Part shown: piece by piece, positions 24,501-37,464 of the stretch | Position numbering within the stretch: the first letter of the stretch is position 1 | Layout: every line of letters begins with the position of its first letter | Assembly: GCA_948470475.1 (NCBI GenBank) | Contig: OX419347.1 | Coordinates: 344,501 to 408,500 of the forward strand | DNA length: 64,000 bases | Reading direction: 5' to 3' | Source of the DNA: Galaxea fascicularis | Lineage: Eukaryota > Cnidaria > Anthozoa > Scleractinia > Euphylliidae | The notes under the pieces: model-generated | Seen by the model: the letters and a program-made list of their open reading frames with translations, nothing else | What the model was told of the DNA's origin: nothing | The model's database searches: none | Position numbers and translations under genes: made by a program

Positions 24501-27500
24501 AACTGAAAATTCATAGCCTGTACCATCATTCAGCGTCATAAAGGTTAAAATTTGTGAATTAGCCATACTGACTCGAATGGAAAACAGTCAGATGATGGAT
24601 TTTCTCTTTCCAACGTACAGGTGTAAACCACCAGGCCTTATCGATTAACAACCTAAATCACCAAAATCTATTTGGTTTGAACCACCACACTTTTTGGACT
24701 AACCACCGAAATCTTAAAAATCTGTTTCGTTTTAACCACCACAATCACCGAAATCTGTTTGGTTTTAACCACCATACTTTTTGGACTAACCGAAATCTGG
24801 TTGGCTTTAAGCTTTATACGTTTTTGAACAACCACAGAAATCAATTAAATGTGTTTGGATTTTAACACCATACTTGTTTTAGTACAATGGATATCAAACA
24901 TCTATAAGCGCTAGTTATTACGTGGCTAGCATGCACCTTCATTCTTTGAAGCTCTGCAGGACTTGGCATGTGTTTTGATCGTACCATACCCTGGAGGACA
25001 AAGGAAATTAATAGCACTACCTTACTAAGAAAAGGTAACTATGCATTTACAAGGTACACTGTAAATTAACAGTAACAAAGCTCAATTAGCCTTACATGTA
25101 AATAATGGGAGCTGCATGTAATGTAAATACTGAAGCACCTTGATTAGCAAAAGTAATTATATATTATATATTGTATATTATATATTATATATCTATTTAT
25201 TTGTTTCAACTTAAAGTGACAACAATAAAGTAACGTAAATATCCTGCATGTAGCAAAGGCTAATCAAGACACGTTGTATAGAAACTAGAAAACTAAAAGG
25301 AAGGAAAAAAGGACTTGTAAATGTGGATAAATAGAATAGGATAATAGGATAATAGACTGTTTACGTGAAATGACAAGGTAGGCATGAGATTGTAACAATG
25401 ATATAGTAAATATACTGAAAACTTCTGAAAAAGTAATACAAATAAAAAATCAGCCTCCTCACCCTACTCATGTGCTCAAGTGTATTCACAATAGTATTTT
25501 CCAACTGTTGCTTTCTGGTCTGTTGAGACAAAACAGTAAGAATTCAATGGCAAGGTTATAATATAATAATTATTTAAGTTGCACAAGGCCTATTAAACTT
25601 ACTAGGGAGCTTTTTTATGTGGATGATGTTATGGTGTGTCAAGCAACTGAAAAAAATTGCAAAACTTAATTCGCAAAACCTTTCGGAAAGACAAATGATG
25701 ACAAACCTGTTCCCCAGCTTTCACCTCCTCAAATGTATCAAGGAAATCTGGCAACAAGAAGATAGCAAGGCTAACATCAACAAACTTCTTTTTGAAATTT
25801 TATTCAGTATTAACTTTATACAATTCCAGAACTAATATGTACTGTATTAACTTACTTTCCTTTACTTTAGAATCTCTGTACGGTGGTCAATTTATATTAT
25901 CAACTCCATTAATAAAACCAAACTCTTGGGTACAAGTTCCCCACAAACGCAGAACCACAGTTTCTTTGGAAACTACCCCCTTTATTACTTGAATTTATAC
26001 TAATATAACTTATTATGATCTTAGCAATTATTATAATTTGCAAGCATGCAATCCATTGAGGCCTACCATCCATTGTTTCTTCTCTTTTCTTCAATTCCTT
26101 GTACTTGACATTTCGTTCACCTTGATGTTCTTCTAAATCCAAATCTAACTGTTGTATTTCCCCATTCACAGTCTCGATTTTCTCTCGTAGCTCTGAAGTC
26201 CTACAGACGGGCAAGAAACAGTTAACTGGGGACTTGTAACTTTTGGCTGCTTAAGGCTGTCAATGTCGAGCTGAGCATGAGACACTTAGGGACCAACATT
26301 GACAGGCAGTTTTGTATGTAAACTGAAACTTGACAGTCCACTTCATGTTGCTCCAGGAGATCAATCACAAGTACATAACATAAAATGATCAAGTCTAAAG
26401 TGCAGCTATGATTATGTTCTCAGGTGATCATGAACTCAGGAAAGCCTAGCCACCCAATAAGAATCACAGAAACCTTTTTCCTTCTGGTTTTCATAACTAG
26501 ATGTAATTATTTGAGAAGAGAATCCCAAATAAATTGCATGCATGGAAACAGCAAGTCAGGTGAAAAACACATTTTTGGATTGCATGTACCTTTACCCATA
26601 CATGCATTCAGTACATTTTACTTACATTGTGTACTAATATCATATTTCAGTGGTGAAAAATGTGTTTTTGAGCCAAAGACTGCACTAGCTCTTGCTGTCT
26701 TCTACCCTCACCCTCCCTGTTAAGTTTACGGTACTGTATGAAGTCCACTCCTAGCAAGTAGCAACACGGTAAGTTAACATACTTCCGTTCCATGCTGGCA
26801 ATCTCCTGATTGTCTTCCTTCACCTGTGAAAAAAATGGAACAAAAGGTCAATCCATCTACAGGGTACATTTTTGAAAAGAATAATATTTTGTACATTGTA
26901 CACTGCACTGTACCTGTTTGAGAAGCCTTTCTCTTTCTTCTGCTGGAGTTCCTTTATTTTCCTTCTCCATCTCATCAATCAAACTCTGTTTCTTTTCTCC
27001 CAGCTCATTCAGTTTTTCATACAGAGTCACTAAATACAAAAGTACACAAGAATCCTTTTTAATCCTTTGCTATTACTTTACTGAGATATGTTGCACATTC
27101 TAAATCATCTAATTAAGATTACACCTTACAGGTAATTGAATGTGTCTTGTGATGACAATATAAAATATATATACAAGATCACATGAGACATAACTGCAAC
27201 TTACACTGATCATGAATATTATTGGTTGATCTCTATCGCTGGAATCCTACAACTTGCAAATTTAAGTTCTCAAACAATGGAAAGATCCTATTAAAGACGA
27301 AAAGAGAAACACTGACACAAAAGATGCATCCTTTCTTACCTGCTTCCTGCTTAACTGGAGAGCTTGATACTTCCTGTTGATAGAACACATGTTCACAAAC
27401 TTTAAAAACTACATAAAATTGAAGAGAGCTGGCTGAAGGTAACTGGTATGTTCCTTTCAAGTTCTTTGCTAATAAAATAAATCTTATATTTCTCCTGTGA

Positions 27501-28033
27501 AATAAATAACTCCTCAAAAACTATATACTAGAAGAGTCTTTTGCTTGGTTTTGCCGAGTTCAAAGACTAAGCTATTCTCCAGAATAACATTACAAGATTA
27601 CACCCGAAAATTCAAAATTTTAACCTTGAAAATCAGCCTGGACAAACTGTGGATTCCACATGACCTTAGCTACAGTGTATAGTATGTATGGCAGAGATTA
27701 CCTTCCCCTCTAAAAGTAGAACTTTGTTTACAAATTTTAAGGGCTTACATCTTCAAGGTTCTGAATGCGTGTGGTTAGTGAATCCAGCTCTTGTTGTTTT
27801 TGTTCAAGGTCCTGCAGAATAAGGTGGGTGTAGTAAGAAAAAGAAACAAGCCTTGTGCAAAGGAATAAGTGAAATTTGGAAGAGAAAGAGAGAGAGAGAG
27901 AGAGAGAGGGATCATCCATTTGAAGTTCAAGAAAATAAGGAAAATGGGAGACAGGAGAGAAGTTAGCAAGCTAAGGATAGAGGAAGGGAAGAATGGTGGA
28001 AGGGAAAAAGAAAGGGAGTGCAGGAAGTAAGGG

Positions 28034-28098
<65 letters not shown>

Positions 28099-31000
28099 TT
28101 TATTTAAGTCTCAAATCGTTCTAGCTGAACATGAGTGCTCTACTAATTGGGGAGACTGTAAATCAAATAAACTCTAAATTAAATCAAATGTTGGTTTTTG
28201 AGGAGAGGGGAAAACTGGAGTACCTGGAGAAAAACCTCTTGGAGCAGAGTAGAGAACCAACAAACTCCACCCACTTATCATGCCGTGTCTGGGAATCGAA
28301 CCCGGGACACATTGGTGGAAGGCAAGTGCTCTCACAACTGCACCAACCCTGCTTGCATGGATGTAAGAGGTAAAGGAAGTATGTACAGTGTACAAAGGGA
28401 CGAAAAGGAGGCATGCCATTACAGCAGTGTTAGAGTTAGAGTAATGTTACCCATAATGCAGGGGTTTCATTAACTGTTGAAAATGGCAAAGGTACCAGCA
28501 CCAGAGGCCCCCAGGCTACTAATAAAAACTCAGATAATGACTGTGTCTTAGAAGTGTGAGAGGATAAGGGGAGTATGATGGAAGGAAAGAAATGAAGATA
28601 ACAAAGTGGATGAGGAATAGTGATGAGGAACAGACAAAAGGAGAAGAATGAATTTACAAGTGCAAACAGAATGGGGGAATAATAATTATTTATTAGAGAA
28701 CAGACAAGAGTGAAAAAGAAGTAGAAAATTTGGTTGTAACGAGGGACTAAGAGGAAATTAAGAAGAGTAATTCCGGGAAAGGATGGAAGAATGGAGAGGG
28801 GAAAACAAACAAAATATGAAAGAGAATTTGGGGAATGAAAGACAGAGTCTTAGAGGTCAATATTAATTAGTTAATGGCATGAAGTGAGGAAAAAGGCATT
28901 ATTGCTGACACAGATACTCACTGACTGGAGTGAATTGTTAACATTCTTTAGCTGAGCATACTTTGCCTTCTGGTCTGGAGGCTGCAAGAAGACACATACA
29001 TGTAGCTTGAGGTACAAATGTTATGCAGTGCAAAGTGTACTTAAACAATGGCAAGAATTCAAATTACTGCCCATGAACATGAAAAATATAGACATGAACT
29101 AACATTGGGATGGAGTCCCATGGCCTGGAGATAAGGGTATAGAGGAGGTACTGGGATGGAAAATAGGAGGACAGGAAGCTGGACTTCTAAAAATGTAGGA
29201 TGTATGCAACTAGCCAGGGGCAGGAGTAGGGAGAAGAAAGTATGGAGGTGGGGAGGAGGGGGGGGGGCAACAACAGGGTACAAGAAGGGGAAGGTTTTGA
29301 ACCCATGATCCCACCTTAATAGTAATATGTCACCTTTGAGCAGGTTAATTACTAATAAGAAATACCAAAAAAAATGAAATTAATGCATGGTTTTAGCCAT
29401 GCCCCTTCACTGTTGGTGATGACACCACCAATTTAGCAAACTATTAAACTAGTGACAGTATTATTTTATTACCATGTCCTCCACTAAACTCTCAGCCATT
29501 CTTCTTTCCTGATCAAGTTCAAGGTCAAGCTGCTTTATCTGATGTTCCTTGCTTTTAAAAAGAGAGGACAATAAACTCATTACATTAAAGCCCAAACAGT
29601 CTGTAAGGCCATATGGCAGCATCAGCAGGCACATGAATGTGTAACCTGCCCTTACCAACAGATGCTATTGAACTACAAACAATCTTGCCAATGAGAAAAT
29701 TGATACGGTAAAGTAAAACCTTTCCTCTCACCTACTTCACAGATGTGCAACCACCAACAACAAGCAAACAAACAAAAATTATTGTTATTATTGGTAGACT
29801 ATGGCTGGCCAGTGCTTTGTCTGCACTATTTGCTACTGAATGAGTGCTCCTTAAAAGCACTTACTCGCGTCTTTGAGTGAAAAGCTCATCAATGGAGTTC
29901 TGCTCTCGTTCATTCTGCATTTTCAACTTTGGATAGGAATGAAAATTAGAATATGATTAACAGTTCTTATCAGAAGTACAAACTCCAGCATTTGAAACAG
30001 TGGATTTTATTCAGAGCATAAATTTGTATTTAACATGCAACTCATTAACTGAATGCAACTTATTCAGAGCATAAAACTACACCAGTGAACTGCTCTTTGA
30101 ACCACTGGCTGTAGCAAGGACTATAAACCATGAAGACACAAAAATAAGGCCATAAATAAAATAGTACTTATGTTACACAACATTCATCTGGGGTGCAGGC
30201 CTACATTGATCCAAATTTTACAATTACGTACTTATTTTGGCAAAGTTCTTACTTTCTTTATTAATCAGGGGATTCTAGCAACTTTGGTATTGAAAGTCTA
30301 TGGGCTATTATTTCAAGAATTCAAGTAGGCATAGGATCAAACTCAAAATACTGTGGCAAATTCCCAGCCCTTAAAGGCAAGTTACATGGATTAAAAATAA
30401 ATAGAAAACTTATTTCAAAAGTAAGTCCAAAAAAAGCTCACTGCATTATAGTCTTGAATGATATCATCCATCTCTGTGTCTGTATTTATTTTATCCAAAA
30501 GCTGTGGGAAGGAAAAAACATATTAGTTCCGTAAATTTTGTCAAACATTCCACAGTCAGAAACCCTTATATTTTAAATATGTGACCATGATAAATTTTGT
30601 TACCGTGTTATAGTCAGCTAGTTGGCCCTGGAGCTCTTTAATTTCACTGGCCAAGCCTTCAGCTCTGAAAAATAGAAAGCATTAAATTTATTGCCAAATA
30701 CAAAATTGATATCTGCCACCCTCACAAGCCAAATTAAGGGACTCAATGGTTTTCATCTAATCAAAGAATATTTAGCCACCTGGATATATTTTTAATACTA
30801 AAAATTAATATACTCTGTATTAATTGGTACAGGGGTATATGTGCTAATAATACACTTGAAAAAATTACTTGATTGTGATTGGCTGAGAGCAGTGCAGTGC
30901 AAGTGTAACAAAGTGCAGAAAGTGTAACACCAGTGCAAAAAAGTGTAACACGAGTGCAAATTACAACAAAGATTTCCGAAGTTAAAACGAAGACTCGAAG

Positions 31001-31441
31001 ACTTCCGAAGACCAACCGATATATTTTGAAGACCGCCGAATATCGTGCGAAACCTTTTGAAGATTTCCGAAGACCACACGAAGTTTTCCGAAGATCACCG
31101 AACACCTCCGAAGATCACCCGAATGCTTTCGACAATCACCCAAACACTTCCGAAGATTACCCGAAGATTTCCGAAGATTACCCGAACACTACCGAAGATT
31201 TCCGAAGATTATGCGAACACTTCCGGTAATCTCCGGATATTTTCGAAGCTTCTCCAAGTTTCGGAAGATCAAGGGCAATGCCTTCTGTGTACCTCAGTAG
31301 TCAATGTATGGGCTGAAGCTTTATAAGTAGTCTATTTTTTCAAGTGTATTATTAATAAGTAATCACACGATTTTTCTCGTGCAATTTGGAATCAATAAGC
31401 ACTTGCAAATTTTTTCAAAGACCACAAATTGCACTCGCCCG

Positions 31442-31474
<33 letters not shown>

Positions 31475-34011
31475 TCGGAATCATGTGATTACCTATACTA
31501 ACAAGACATGTGATAATAAATTCCTATACTTTACATACCGTTTTTCATAGGTAATGAAAGTTGAATTCTCCTGGTTAAATGAGTCAATCTCTTTCTGTAG
31601 TTTAGATATCTCTGCTCCCAAATCAGCGATCTTTGCCCTACAAATTAAAAAGCAGCATTGATCATAAGCAAAGTTACCCTACAAATGCACCACTCAAATT
31701 AATCTGATTGTAAGTGTACATCTTTTATGCAAAAATAATAATCTACATTAAATTATTTAAATACTTATAGTGATCAGCTAGTACATTATCTGCAAATACA
31801 CCACACTGACCTCAGTTGACCCATGTAATAAGACTTGTCATAAATTGTCCTTTGTGGACCTGCAAACACCATAAAGTGTGTACATAAAAATCATGCAACT
31901 AACAAAATTCTAAGTAAAGATACACCTGGGGGTAAGCGGGGAACATCAAGGTTATGCAGAGCATTCTCAAGTCACTCAGAAGTTACTGACTGTATAACCA
32001 ATTAAGACATGAGTTGAGGATGCTAAGGTTGAATGCCTTCATTCCATGCAGTCGCAAGGAAATTTTTAACAATAGCTTAGTTTGCTGTTGGTCTTCATTA
32101 GCTGATGAAAATTTGCCTGGTGAAGACCAGCCAATTTAGACAGTTTGGAAACACTGTGATCCACCATACAGTAGAACATAGTGACTATAAAGTGTATATA
32201 TCTTAAGACTGAAATGATAAATCTAAGTGATCATTTCAAGCCATAATGAGTAACAGGTTTTAAGATCATAATATCTTCCTCAATGTATTTTGGTGTTTTC
32301 ACCTCTTCCAGCAGATGTTTTCATCCCAGTTAAACCTTGCTTTGTCATTGGCCTGTCAGCTACTCGTATCTGTGCATTCAAGGCTACAAAAATATAAAAA
32401 ATTTAATAAATTATATGCTGTAGAGAGGAAGTAAGAGTTCATCCTTACTCTACATGAATATTAACTAAGATATAAAGTGGTCTCAAGACTAGCTAGTAAT
32501 GAACTTTTCAAATATTATTTAATGTACCTCCACCCATTTCTCCAGCTCTTGAACCTGGCCGTGCAGTGCCTGGGACCATTCCAGTACCTGGAGGCAATCT
32601 CATCCCAGTACCTTAAGAAAAACAAAAAATTAACAAACAAACATTTAATTTATCAACATTTGTTAAATTGTCTGCATGAAAATCCTAGGAATGATCCAAA
32701 CAAAAATAATAAGTATGATAATAAAATTAAACAAAACCTTCAAGTTCTAAAAATTTTTACCTGGAGGTCTACCCATGGCTGTTAGGTGTTTAGGAACCGA
32801 TGTCAAGGAAGTCATCAAGAACATTTACTGAGTTGGATAATAAAGTGAATGTACAGATAACTGAGGTTTAATGAATCAAAAAGATCTATGCAGTCAAAAT
32901 ACTAATTACCAACTACACTGGTATGGGCTAAGCTGCAGGATACAGATTTATAGAGCTACATAGCCAAATATTTAATCATAATTAATCAAAACAAAATAGC
33001 TACCATAAATCTTATCAAAAGATGGCACCTCCTGAATCCAGTAAGATTTGCCTTTAGTTAATAATTCAGTTTGCAATAGACACCTTAAAATGAGTAATTT
33101 CAATGAGCAAGTCCAAGGCCATCATCTAAATGCCACAGCATTTGCTTCCCATGAGATATCACACCAAAAGTTAATTTAACATGATTCCAATTAGCTTGGA
33201 GGCTTGCACAACTACCAAAATGGAACTTTTATAATTTGTATAGGTAATCACATGATTTCAAGTGCAATTTTGAATAAATAAGCACAAGTAAATTTTTTCA
33301 AAGACAAACAAGTGCAACCTATACTCAGCCTCAGCCCATACACTGACTACTGAGGTACGCAGCATTGGCCTTGATCTTCCAAAGCTTGGAGAAACTTCGA
33401 AAATATGCGGTGATCTTCGGAGATCACCGCAAGCATTCAGGTAATCTTCAGAAGTGTTCGGGCAATCTTCGGAAATCGTCAGAAGCATTCTGGTGATCTT
33501 CGGAAATCTTCGGAAGTATTTGGGCGATCTTTGGAAAACTTTGGAAGGTTTCGTACAATCTTTGGATTTCTTCGGAAGGTGTCGCACAATCTTCGCGGGT
33601 CTTTGCAATGTATTGGATGGCCTCTGGCAGTCTCTTTGTTTTAACTTCAGAAATCTTTGTTGTAAATTTGCACTGTGTTAAATGATTCTGCAGAGTCTCA
33701 ACTAAAAATGCACTCCGTTTTAGCCAATCAGAACCGAGAAATTTTTTCAAGTGTAATATTACTAATAATAGATAGTATGCATTGTAAGGGTCTAGAAACA
33801 ATATTATTAAGAAGATACAACTTGGAGGAGCCATTCTCCCTCTTGCTCCACTAGCAGGCCTCATTCCTGTACCAGAGGGTGGTCTGTAACCCCTTGCTGA
33901 AGGAGGACGTCCTCCAAATTCACTCCTACAAACAAACAAAAAAAACAACTGAAGACAAAAACAGCAGAAAGAACTAATGATAGAGAAAAATGCTCACCGT
34001 GCATCAAGCAT
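21537..34011 (-). CDS. IFT74: Intraflagellar transport protein 74 (28 coding exons, 612 aa)
   Basis: Minus-strand exon starts and ends: 34011-33998, 33925-33819, 32778-32761, 32611-32528, 32383-32303, 31859-31811, 31637-31539, 30664-30604, 30501-30442, 29926-29865, 29551-29473, 28981-28922, 27811-27749, 27373-27340, 27029-26914, 26823-26783, 26200-26067, 25747-25707, 25519-25463, 24990-24937, 24454-24388, 23938-23898, 23807-23745, 23162-23103, 22682-22628, 22516-22446, 22103-22043, 21643-21537. The phases sum to 613 codons, close to the ~600 of human IFT74. The N-terminus is a basic Gly/Pro/Arg-rich tail, known in the family to bind tubulin with IFT81. Long coiled coils follow, with family signatures such as [35 protein letters not shown] and [14 protein letters not shown]74 pairs with IFT81 in the IFT-B core moving cargo in cilia. 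The 14-nt first coding exon is the least certain part. Confidence 0.93.
22725..22888. repeat. (CAGT)n-based microsatellite in an IFT74 intron
   Basis: About 160 bp of GTCAGTCAGTCTGTCAGTGA-type tetranucleotide repeats with interspersed CTGT and GAGT variants, organised in longer ~40-bp higher-order units. It lies between the exons ending at 22682 and beginning at 23103. Confidence 0.9.
24625..24875. repeat. Degenerate ~45-60 bp tandem repeat
   Basis: The phrases AACCACCACA, TTTTTGGACTAACC and GAAATCTGTTTGGTTTTAAC recur four to five times in order across 250 bp in an IFT74 intron. The plus-strand open frame at 24677-24865 is a by-product of the repeat. Confidence 0.7.
25155..25196. repeat. (ATATT)n AT-rich tract
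   Basis: Alternating ATATTATATATT-type sequence of about 40 bp within an IFT74 intron. Confidence 0.7.
28033..28352 (-). mobile_element. tRNA-derived SINE, copy 2 (well preserved)
   Basis: On the minus strand the head begins near 28352 with GCAGGGTTGGTGCAGTTGTG and carries the B box GGGTTCGATTCCC. The body carries the sequence that reads forward as CTTGGAGCAGAGTAGAGAAC and a stretch containing CTCCCCAATTAGTAGAGC. The 3' end GACTTAAATAAAG is followed by a long (TTA)n tail at 28033-28096. It lies in an IFT74 intron, in the same orientation as the gene. Confidence 0.8.
30844..31356. mobile_element. Minisatellite-bearing element, copy 1
   Basis: Terminal inverted repeats TAATAATACACTTGAAAAAA and TTTTTTCAAGTGTATTATTA enclose about 300 bp built of degenerate 12-16 bp units around TTCCGAAGAT and ACCCGAA. 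A copy in the opposite orientation lies at 33240-33770. The short open frames here (repeated SEDYPN/KISEDY translations) are by-products of the units. Confidence 0.7.
31360..31497. mobile_element. Foldback element adjoining the minisatellite element
   Basis: The left arm GTAATCACACGATTTTTCTC, continuing to GCACTT, is mirrored by a right arm ending ATCATGTGATTAC. One arm of the same unit is fused to the second minisatellite element at 33240-33330. Confidence 0.6.
33240..33770. mobile_element. Minisatellite-bearing element, copy 2 (inverted)
   Basis: Reverse-complement relative of 30844-31356. It shares the phrase CATACACTGACTACTGAGGT, then units around ATCTTCGGAAATC, and the terminus TTTTTTCAAGTGTAATATTA. 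It lies in the IFT74 intron between exons 2 and 3, and its left side carries one arm of the 31360-31497 foldback. Confidence 0.7.
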
Positions 34012-37000
34012 GAGTGAAACAGAACTATCTGAGACTCAACTGGAAATCAAGCCCATCAGACTGGTCAGAAGCTCAAATTAAGCACTGGTTCATATACATA
34101 CAGGGTGTACTTGAACTCATTACCAAGGTAAAATAAACCATAATTTATCATTCTTTTAGTACTGAACACAAAACATAGAGAAGAAGGCGACTGGACAGTC
34201 AACTCTTTGATTGCATGTTGGGCAATTCCATCTTCAATTTAGCTAAATGAGAAAATTTTATCTATGTATTTAAATGTTTGGAGGAATAGGGACTTTTGTG
34301 GAGAATGTGTCCCCACCCCCATCCCCCTCGGGAATCTAGTCCTGTTTACAAACTAAACACTCCAGCAAAGCAAGGAACTGTGAGCAGCCTGCCAGACAGA
34401 TGCCATGCTTTAATTTGGTGATTACTCCTACACTAGCTTGGATATAAGTGTTTAGGAGCTAGGGCGACCGAAGCAGAACTTCAGCATTTTATTTGACATT
34501 ATGAATAGAATAAGCTCATTGCTCATTGAAATTGCTCATTTTACGGTGAATAAGCTAAATCTAAACGTTTTAGACACTGACGGTGTATTGTCCTCGAGCT
34601 CTAGCTACTCCGTTTTCACGTAATAACAGATCATTATTTCTAACAGTCAAAACGAGCTCGATCCCTGGATAATTATAAGTGAATGTCCACCTCTACAGAT
34701 GAGGACAGATTGCAATCGACTCAGCCTGCAGTGACAAGAATCAGAAATCTCGAACGGGAGCTGCCGTCATCATAAAACTGAACTAAGAACACACGCTCAA
34801 AAATCAATTTAGATGCAAAACCCGGTGGTTGATCATGGCAACAACAACCTCAATGTTGTTTACTTTTGTTTTGAAAGAGCTCACAGCACAAAATTACCTA
34901 GATCTTAGAAAATTTATTTTAGTAAGGGACGTAGTGACATTTCTTACCATCCATAGTAAAATAAAACGAAATTTATACCTACATTTTCGCAGTTTTCCAA
35001 TTATTTACTTTTCGAGGTTCAAGAAAAATAGATTATTTGAAGTTTGCAATGGTTTCTGGGTTGCATCGACAATCCGCTGCCCCAAGTTTCGCCCACGAAG
35101 TTAGGTCCGCAATGCAAATTAATTAAATTTAAAGGTAATTTTTGTCTTTTGAAAGCCACGTGTTTCGTAGTCATTTATCTCTTTTTTATGGTACAGATCT
35201 TGAACAGTTATTGACCATGACGTAAACCGCAATATCTTACCAATACTGTTATTATAACTGTAAAAACAAAAGCCGCTTGGTTGAGTCAATGTTGTATCAG
35301 TGATAATAAATTCCTTTCCACTAAGAAAAGAAATGGCGCAAAATGAATATTAAAAATACTAAAGATTTTTGTTGGGGAGGAAGGGATGAATAAAAAAGCA
35401 AGTACTTTCCCCAAGGCAAATAGTTTGTCTACAGAAAATTCAAAATAGTTTCATGAAACAGTTGAGTATTGAACTCTTTATCAAAGCAATAATGTCGGTT
35501 TTCCTGATCCCGAGATCAGTTCTAAAGGATTTCTCCGTCCCAAGATATTATCTTGATATTATCTTAACCGAGACAATTTTTGACCCAGTGTATATTTTTT
35601 GGCTTCCTTCAAAAGCTATTTCTTGAGGAATCACCACCTCACGCTGGCAACCGGATTCGGAGAAACACTTAGGCATCATATCGTGTCTAATGTTTGTTTG
35701 TAACGATTTTGTGTAACGAGACTAAAATGTTTCACGGTTGTTACGTAACTAGAAAAATAAAGTAAGAAAAAAAAAAACAACAACTTGAAAACACGGCGAA
35801 ATGTAAAAACAAAAGTTCAAAATTTTCCTGGGAACCTTAAAAGGTGTGTAAATTTTTCACGACATGAGCCCTTTTAATCCACGGCATGAAAAACACTATT
35901 AAAAAGAAATACTCTCACTCAATTAAAAATAAAAAAAACTGTAGGAACTATTTACTTCGAAGTCAGTTCAGTATCTTCAAATTTAACCTATAATTTACTT
36001 TATAAAACTGGTCATTTTAAATGGTTGTGATGAATCGGATAAACGAGACTTTAAAATAAGCAGTTATGTTTGGTGTCGGAAAGTATATTTTTCTCCCGAC
36101 GAAAATAAATATTTTATAACATAGAATAGCATCAAGAGGAACACTTATGAAATGCGGATATTTAATAACTTTGATTTAAGAACTTATGCAAATTTCAATT
36201 ACCTTTTTTCCTTTGGTCTCTCTCCTAATTTATTTGGCAATTTATTTAACTGATGCGAATTGAATCTAATGGTTAACGCTTCATCGCTACTCTGATTTAC
36301 TATTGCGCTCTCGGAAACAACGCTATATTCTTATAGTAAGTCATGACCGATTGTTAGCTTGAAGCGGTGATTTTAGAGATAAAAAGCAAAATTACCGACT
36401 AAATGACATTATTATAAGCTCAAAAGGGAGATGAATTGCATGCAGCGGATATTTTGTTAAAAGAAGTCCCTTGCGTCGCTTTCAGAAGTGTCAAACGAAG
36501 GTAAGCTATTTCTCAAAACTTCAAGTTGAATTTCGACTACAACATTTCCGTATAGTATAAATCCCATGGCGCTTGAATACGTGAAAGATCGACTCGAAAT
36601 GTTTTGGTATTCGAAACGAAAAATTAAATTTAGACAGTTCCCGAGGTTTCAATCCGCCATACTGCAATCGAGTGCTGAGCGAAAACGTCAGTGATAATTT
36701 ATGATGTCCAGCTCAGCTGTCCTCAAAACGTGTTTCAAACTTTGCTTTAATTCTAAAGTTGCCCCTAATTCCAGAGTAGTTAAAAATATAGAATCACGGC
36801 AAAATTTATTCCATACCACCACTGAATTCGACCACAAACACCGTAACCCTCACAACCTTGTTTTAATTGGCAAGAATACTTTGGTCCTCAAGACTAGACA
36901 TCTTCAAGGCGGTTCTCGTTTTCCACATCAGCCTCAGCCTATCTTTTTTTTTTTTTTTGCGAAGAATTACGGCATTTAGTTTAGACAAAGATGACTATAC

Positions 37001-37464
37001 ACTGTAAGCAGACAAACTGGAGACATTTTATTAATGAAAAAAAATCAAACATTTCTTTTTTTCCTTTACGCTATCATTATAAGCAAGGAGACCGAATTTG
37101 AAATGATCCAATAAAAATACACAGACCAAACCATTTAAAGTGGGTAAATAACCGTTATGAGACACCGTTAGATAAGATACAGACTTTGATGATTACCTAA
37201 ATATATTCGAACGTTCGAGCGTTTAGATTTATAATTATCTGTTCACGCCTTTTTATTGTCCAAAATGAGCGTCTCGTTGTGTCAAGCTGAGTTATATAAG
37301 GGGTTTCCCTCTTCAAACCTAAGTAGGCTATAAAATAAAAGATAATATTGGTGGGAAAACACCAAACAAGTGATCATAAGCAATAGAGGGCCAAACAGTT
37401 TTCATTTTTGAATGTATTTATAGATCATACAATTTTCACCTCACACTTGTTCTGCTCTTTCAGA
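34012..37464. other. Divergent intergenic region between IFT74 and the channel gene
   Basis: No exon is supported. It should contain the 5' leader and promoter of IFT74 (minus) and of the channel (plus). Short open frames at 34829-35104 and 36701-36979 have no recognisable domain. A poly(T) run of about 16 lies near 36944. Confidence 0.4.
34828..34842. promoter_or_regulatory. Candidate RFX X-box upstream of IFT74
   Basis: GTTGATCATGGCAAC fits the ciliary X-box pattern (two 6-bp half sites, RYYNYY and RRNRAC, 3-bp spacer) with one mismatch in the left half. It sits about 820 bp upstream of the IFT74 start codon, where an untranslated first exon could begin. RFX factors commonly control IFT genes in animals (family knowledge). 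Confidence 0.45.

Noticed and set aside
30933..31326. Overlapping 90-100 codon frames rich in SEDYPN-like repeats
   Set aside because: They arise from translation of 12-16 bp minisatellite units inside a transposable element within an IFT74 intron; several frames are open at once, as expected for repeats without stops.
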